Shown here: piece by piece, positions 58,923 through 64,000 of the stretch
Layout of the letters: every line of letters begins with the position of its first letter
Position numbering within the stretch: the first letter of the stretch is position 1
NCBI GenBank assembly: GCA_035079385.1
Contig: JAVHKY010000035.1
Location: forward strand, 2,852,001-2,916,000
Direction of reading: 5' to 3'
Source: Aspidiotus rigidus
Lineage: Eukaryota; Arthropoda; Insecta; Hemiptera; Diaspididae
Length of the DNA stretch: 64,000 nt
Program-made: the position numbers and the translations under genes
Notes under the pieces: model-generated
Told to the model about the DNA's origin: nothing
The model's input: only the letters and a program-made list of their open reading frames with translations
Databases searched by the model: none

Positions 58923-59777
58923 CTCTTGATAATCGCAAGTACGTTCACGTAATCTTGTACTGTACAAAACAATGATATTGAACAACCAACCTCCAAAATT
59001 CTCTTTCGCGCGAAAAAATCAAATGAATAATACCGGTCACATACTCGTACATGATATTGATTTCGCGAGGTATCGCCTTAATTTACAAAATTTATATAAT
59101 TTGTGAATCTCACCTTTTCTAAAAACAAAAAACCGAATAAATAATGCATTAGTTTGATTGTTCTGTATTTTTCTTACAACTGGAAAGGATATACAAATGC
59201 ATCATAGAAATCTTCGCGTATTTGCTAGGCTCGCTAGAAAAGTTGAGGAGGAAGATGATAGATCAAACCAGTCCGAAAAGCGAGAAGTCCAACATACTGT
59301 CCAGTAAGCTGACAAGCACTACCACAAACTAGCCTAAATTATAGGCGTTGTCTTCTTCTTCCTTTAATATCTATATACAGCCCAGTCTATCATTCTTGCC
59401 GGTACATTGATTTGACCTTGGAAAAAGCTACCGTGAGAGAGGGAGACGGGAGAACTGGACCTACCCCATCATGCTAGTCCTAAAATAAAACATTATAGTA
59501 CGGTATACTAGAAGCTAGTATGTCTGATGTTCTCAAACGTCGTTTGTATAGCTTCGAAGTCCAATTATTTTTTCCAAGCTATTCAATCTACACATGTCTT
59601 TTTTTGTATGATATCGCAGCGAGGAGATTTATAAATGGTACATGATACAATCTTATGCTCAAGACTCATTCAATTTTGTAAAGGTCTTTACTGATGCTGT
59701 AAGTTACAATCTGCCTGACTGGATTGCCCCTTCCTTATTATCACTTGCTGTCATCCGAGAACTTCTCATTGTGTAAA
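58923..59777. other. 3' flank of the 165-aa ORF and intronic sequence
   Basis: Contains a candidate poly-A signal AATAAA at 59136-59141. Nothing else recognised. Confidence 0.45.
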
Positions 59778-59958
59778 CAGGGTGTCCATCTGTCTAGAAA
59801 ATCATAAAGTCAAGGAAAAGTCAGGGAATTTCGGGAATTTTATCCAAAGTCAGGGAATTTTTTGAGGTCGTCAAAAAAAGTTCAAGCTAAAACTTTTTTT
59901 TTTTTTTTTACCTAAAAAAGTTAGGGAATTTCATTTCAGAGAAAAAGTGGACACCCTA
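59778..59958. mobile_element. Non-autonomous DNA transposon, family B (181 bp)
   Basis: Closely related to the copy at 33570 (shared GGGTGTCCA, AAAGTCAGGGAATTTC, poly-T core, AAGTGGACACCCT). The 5-bp duplication GTAAA is at 59773-59777 and 59959-59963. The last base of the right terminus is A instead of G. Confidence 0.92.
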
Positions 59959-61436
59959 GTAAAAATTCTTATCTCATATGAGTCTACATTGAGTGGCACC
60001 AGACGCGGCTTCCATACGTTGAAAGGCACCGTTTCGCAGTTTCCTATCCTACTCTGCCCCACGTTTGCATGATGCTGTACTTTTTATACAATAAGGGTAC
60101 TCGCTGAAGACACCAAGCTTACTCAAGCCTTGAGATAACCAGAAGCATGAGGCTCACGGTCCGCAACAACCGAGGGGGCATGAGTGTCTTTGTCCATTTC
60201 CCTTTTTTGAATGCATCCCATTGCAGTTGCCTTTCGGGCGGCTATAGCAGCCTCCAGCATTCAACGGGCTTCCTCCAGTGCGTATGATGATCTCTTGAGT
60301 TATACTTATATTTAGGGCTTATTATAGTGTTCCTCAAAGTTTCAAAATTTGATAGATCGACACAAAAAATCAGGTGACGTCAAATGAGAAAATTATTCGT
60401 TCATGATTCGGCGAGTACTGACCTGTTCTAGTGTGATAGCGTGCGGCGTGAGTCATCAGATTAGAACTTTACCCTCACTATTGCATCATAAAAATTTTGG
60501 CCGTACATTTTCATTTCTTTTTAATTGATGAGACTTGCAGCAATTACCCTTAGGGTTATGGGCTGGGAGTAGACAGAATATCAATAGCTGGCGCTGTTGA
60601 AATAAGTGGATCGAAAATAGTTTACAGTTTATCGAGCTAATGATTTTCTCATGATTATTTGACAGGGAGTTCGTGATACGGAGATGGACAGAATGGTGAA
60701 GGCAGATTTTTGGAGAGCTGGGCGAAAGAAAAAGTGTTGAACGAAAAGGTCGTCAGCATTGCAGTATAAGCATAAAGGGAGTGGGGGGTGTGAAAAGAGG
60801 GTAGAGTGAGTGAAACGGGTAGGCCCTATGACTTTTTCTCGTCAGGAAGGGCGATTTGGAATAGACCAAGGAATTGGAGCTCTTTTGATACATAGGAGTT
60901 TATTAGAGGACAAGGAGGACAAGAAATCATGCTGTAGGAGGGGAGTATGAGAAAGTAGTATTAGGATTTATGATCATACGAGAAGAGAGGAGATCAGTTG
61001 TAATGGATGGTAAACGTAGAAACTGCCTTTTGCTGCTGGGTTCACCGTGTCCTGTTTCTCGATCTAAGGAATTGCATAGATAGGTATGCATATGGAAGTC
61101 GAAATTTTTCCAAGTCATATGACCTTGGATGTGGAAATTTCCTGAAGCTGTTCTCCAACAAAAGGGATAGCGGGTTCCCCGCTAAAAATCTCTTCGCAAT
61201 TGACACTGCCCTTGGCTTATCTGCTTATAGAGGGGCAGGCAGAGTCACAAGTATCAATCTGAGAAATCATTCTAAAATTCTATGTTCTCTTCGAAGACTT
61301 GAGAAACCCGTAGAAGCTCGTTGAAGTCTCCGTTTCGCGTTACGCTGTACCTAGACTAGTTCCCTCCGAGCATCCCGATGTGTCCAAAATCCTCTTTCTT
61401 GTCTTCATGTTGTTCGCTTCATTTTCGGAGTGTATT
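59959..61436. other. Intronic sequence, nothing recognised
   Basis: TGACGTCA at 60375. A GAAATTTTTCCAAGTC unit is at about 61100 and a TCTCCAACAAAAGGGATAGCGGGTTCCCCGC-like segment at about 61150, which resembles 13670-13700. A 105-codon + strand ORF across it has no domain. Confidence 0.4.
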
Positions 61437-61625
61437 TCAGGACCGCTTTCGGTGACCGTTACTTCTCCATTGTTCCCACGTGCTTTTTCTATTTTCTTCT
61501 GTCATTTTTATTCGCTTCAGCAAGTTTCTTACTTCCTCTGATCGCTTTCTATCTCTCAGTGTAAGGCCTGCCGTTCTTTGGAGGTATCTCATCTTGGCAG
61601 CTTCGATTCGTTTCTGATTGCCCAT
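61437..61625 (-). pseudogene. RTE-like LINE, C-terminal fragment
   Basis: A 62-codon minus-strand frame contains R-I-E-A-A-K-M-R-Y-L-Q-R-T-A-G and then L-R-D-R-K-R-S-E-E-V-R. This pattern (EAAEMRYLRR..G...RD..RNE.I) is typical of the end of RTE/CR1-type reverse-transcriptase polyproteins. Only this part is visible; no RT core is adjacent. Confidence 0.55.
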
Positions 61626-62810
61626 GTCTCTTAGAAGCTCCCGAAGAAAATTAACGTGTTAGACTATGCTCGGCATTTTTGTAATTCACTGCATGGGTTT
61701 TATTTTCATCCTCGTTGCCGTCAGTTACGATCTGATGCATGGTCTGTGTTCATGAATCATCTTTGTATTTGTTTTGAAATTGTGTGTTTATGACGCTTGT
61801 TTGTTCGAGGTGTATCGAGGTCACTGTTTGAGATAACTAGAGTTCTGTCATGAGAGACGTACGGGGGACTTCGAGATGGGCGTAGAAATAAACCGTATAT
61901 CAACCTCTAAAATTCTTGGTTAATCATTTCATATTTGAGCATTATTTCCAAATTGAATTGAAAATATTATGTGTTTCTTGGATGAAAATCGTCGTGCAAA
62001 GATTATGAAAAAATTAAAAAAACAATGTAGTTTTTGCTGTTTTTTACTTTTCTTTATTCTAGCTACTATCAGTTGGAATCTGATAAGTGATCTGTTGGTA
62101 TACGAGGTTGTGATGTTCGATTTTGTGTCGAAATCGATTTTTACTTATAGAAAGAAAATAAAAGGGGGCAATTTCAAACTAGAATTATTCCTACTGTTTA
62201 AGAATTTCGTAAATCTATGCAAAATCTCTCCTCTTTTAACATCAAAATACGGTGGTAGTCTTCAGCTCCATTTTGTATCTTCGACTTCGGCTTCTCATCC
62301 TTCATTTCGAGGCATTTCAATGAGTCGTGTCTCATTGTATCGACCTCTGAGAAGTGTAATACGTATTTTTTCGAGACCTTCTGTCGGTGATTTTAAGTTC
62401 AAGTGTGCAAGAAGTTGATTTCGTCGCGTCGATTCCGTACAATTCAAAATACTCCTAAAACTTGTCCTCATCGCCTCTAATTTCTGTCAAAAAGTAATTA
62501 TAATCGAAATGATTGTGAATTTTTCCCTTGAATTTTTGCAACATTCACATAATTTTTTATGAAATCCAATTTTATTGCTCCATCAAGCCTACTAATTACG
62601 TACCTGCACTGCCGGGTTACAAGTTTCCAATGAAAAGTCCGAAGGTGATATTTTTTATGTGACTAAGAAAACGTACGCAAAATAATAATCTTTGCGCTAG
62701 AGATGTGTGCAAGAGTGTCTCTTTGAATTTTTTACGCTAAGTAACTCACGATTTTATTACACAAATAACAGTGGTATTCTAATACTGTTTTTTTTTTTTA
62801 TTGTTGACAG
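61626..62810. other. Distal part of rhotekin intron 2, with one uncharacterised ORF
   Basis: Holds an ATG ORF of 149 codons at 61969-62418 (entry below) and ends in TTTTTTATTGTTGACAG, the acceptor of rhotekin exon 3. Confidence 0.5.
61969..62418 (+). CDS. Uncharacterised 149-aa ORF with N-terminal membrane segment
   Basis: Starts at ATG 61969, has a basic K-K-L-K-K-Q stretch, then a hydrophobic segment at about residues 22-40 (C-C-F-L-L-F-F-I-L-A). A basic, serine-rich C terminus follows. Nothing identifies a family, and a frame of this length can arise by chance in 64 kb. Listed only because it is intact and sits in apparently unique sequence. Confidence 0.2.
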   Translation: MCFLDENRRAKIMKKLKKQCSFCCFLLFFILATISWNLISDLLVYEVVMFDFVSKSIFTYRKKIKGGNFKLELFLLFKNFVNLCKISPLLTSKYGGSLQLHFVSSTSASHPSFRGISMSRVSLYRPLRSVIRIFSRPSVGDFKFKCARS

Positions 62811-63023
62811 TTCTCAGCAAGCGTGTACTGGACGAGTATCGTTGTCTGAGTTGCGTATTCCGCTAATTTGGAGGGACACGGATCATTTCAAAAACAAGGG
62901 CGAATATCGACGATACGCGGTTTTCTGTTTGGTACGAGTCGGAACAGAAATTTACGACACGTCATTATTGTGTCCGGTTGATCGATCGTTAACAGATCTC
63001 ACGTTTCCAGATTCTCTAGTATT
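62811..63023 (+). CDS. Rtkn: Rhotekin, coding exon 3 (start of anillin-homology domain)
   Basis: Acceptor TTGACAG, donor GTAAGC. One nt completes Ser111, then 70 codons, then TT of the next residue. Contains C-T-G-R-V-S-L-S-E-L-R-I-P-L-I-W, D-H-F-K-N-K-G, Y-A-V-F-C-L, and D-R-S-L-T-D-L-T-F, which match the rhotekin anillin-homology region step by step. Residues 112-181. Confidence 0.94.
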
Positions 63024-63110
63024 GTAAGCGAATGTGTAACACATGCAAAGCACACCGGTGGGTCTGCAGAGTCATTTTTACGATCTCTTTCTTTTACCAC
63101 TCTGTTACAG

Positions 63111-63290
63111 CAATAAAATCAGGCCAGATTTCAAAATGAAATTAGAGGTTTACAGTCATATGTTGCAAGACGATTTAAGCATCGCCAGTGCGCCGAGAAG
63201 AATTAAGAATACCATTCATACGTCCATTAGTCGGACGGTGGGTAAAAAATTGGCGGCCACCCTTCGAGATGACCTCAACTCAGATAAAAT
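63111..63290 (+). CDS. Rtkn: Rhotekin, coding exon 4
   Basis: Acceptor TGTTACAG, donor GTAAGT. Completes Phe182 then 59 codons plus 2 nt. P-D-F-K-M-K-L-E-V-Y-S and the basic T-S-I-S-R-T-V-G-K-K motif are typical of the middle of the anillin-homology domain. Residues 183-241. The intron before it is only 87 bp. Confidence 0.94.
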
Positions 63291-63384
63291 GTAAGTATGG
63301 ATATTGTATAAATACGTGTACATTTCCGAAAATGTCACGAAAAGATAATAAGTCATGTGTTGCATATCTCTGTTTATCCTGTAG

Positions 63385-63479
63385 AGGTCCGAATTTCGAA
63401 ATGGTGGCAACAGCCGAGTTGACATTAGACGACGCCAGTGATAATATTCGTACCCACGACCTCAAAATAGAGAACTCGG
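63385..63479 (+). CDS. Rtkn: Rhotekin, coding exon 5
   Basis: Acceptor CCTGTAG, donor GTACGT. One nt completes Ile242, then 31 codons and 1 nt. A-T-A-E-L-T-L-D-D-A and R-T-H-D-L-K-I match the rhotekin pattern. The alternative acceptor two bases on would break the frame. Residues 243-273. Confidence 0.93.
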
Positions 63480-63640
63480 GTACGTTATTTTTGTATTTTT
63501 GCCAAATGTGTGTGGTGGACTGTTTTTATTCGTAAAATATTGTTTTAGAACATCATCATCGCGTACCTATATTATTATTACTTATGAACGCACCCGTAAC
63601 CGCTCAAAATTTATTATCATTTTTCTTTTTCTGTCTTCAG

Positions 63641-63915
63641 GAAATGGAAGACATCAATTACCATTATTCGGTCATTTCTGTTGCCGATTAGCCGCTCAAC
63701 CTAGTTGCATGGCGCAGGAAAGTTATTCCGGTGTCGTCTACGTTTCCGAGACTCTCATTAAAAGCTGTAGTAATAACTCGATGTCGTCGTCAAAGGATCG
63801 CAGAAACTGGGTGAAGTGTTGGGCTCAATTATTGGCCTTTAAATTGAAATTCTGGACATCGCACGAGAACCGAGCGGAAGAAAGAGAACCTGATTATTGC
63901 GTCGACATCAATCGG
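63641..63915 (+). CDS. Rtkn: Rhotekin, coding exon 6 (end of anillin homology, start of PH domain)
   Basis: Acceptor TGTCTTCAG, donor GTGCGT at 63916. Completes Gly274, then 91 codons to Arg365, phase 0. L-P-L-F-G-H-F-C-C-R-L-A-A-Q-P ends the anillin-homology domain. After a short linker, N-W-V-K-C-W-A-Q-L and then D-I-N-R form the first strands of a pleckstrin-homology domain. The rest of the PH domain and the C terminus lie beyond the right edge of the window. Confidence 0.93.
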
Positions 63916-64000
63916 GTGCGTGCACAATATATTGTATAGCTCATACATAATTTGTTCACGTCAAACTGCATTATTTAGATTTTAGGTTCGCACGCGTCGA
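63916..64000. other. Start of the next rhotekin intron
   Basis: Begins with GTGCGT. No further exon before the end of the window. Confidence 0.7.

Noticed and set aside
1..64000. Bacterial-type features (operons, Shine-Dalgarno sites, CRISPR, integrons)
   Set aside because: Gene structure with spliced exons, SINEs, LINEs and Penelope-like elements shows this is animal nuclear DNA.

Overview
This is a window of an animal nuclear genome, most likely an arthropod and probably an insect. It is AT-rich, uses consensus GT...AG introns, and is dense in transposable elements. I cannot name the species. There is no operon structure, no CRISPR array, and no intact rRNA or tRNA gene.

The backbone is one host gene on the + strand, a rhotekin (RHO-binding scaffold). 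I traced six coding exons: 17198-17341, 44343-44530, 62811-63023, 63111-63290, 63385-63479 and 63641-63915. All junctions have consensus splice sites. The reading phases close exactly: 1,095 nt = 365 codons from the ATG at 17198. The protein runs HR1/REM-type coiled coil, anillin-homology domain, then the start of a PH domain. The gene continues past the right edge. Its first two coding introns are about 27.0 kb and 18.3 kb, so nearly everything between 17.3 and 62.8 kb is intronic.

The introns and the 5' region are a fossil bed of mobile DNA. There are four different Penelope-like elements (PLEs): a decayed one at 4.4-5.6 kb, a young one at 39.05-40.93 kb, a pseudogenised one at 40.9-42.9 kb, and a short one at 47.46-48.67 kb. 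Two have target-site duplications I can read and are bounded by inverted copies of their own sequence. Four non-autonomous DNA transposons share CAGGGTGTC termini and have 5-bp target duplications; two can be checked against empty sites inside this same window. There are also fragments of R1-like, I/Jockey-like and RTE-like LINEs, two tRNA-derived SINE-like units, an intact coiled-coil ORF that looks like ORF1 of a retroelement (36.7-37.7 kb), a 104-bp minisatellite, and a composite dispersed repeat loaded with the palindrome TGACGTCA.

Two nested candidate genes lie in the rhotekin introns. One is a 165-aa, single-exon, cysteine-rich glycoprotein-like ORF (58425-58922) that begins 5 nt outside a 0.7-kb inverted-repeat arm. 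The other is a possible terminal exon of a small membrane protein (23226-23465). Neither resembles a family I recognise. The remaining intergenic or intronic stretches are described as such.
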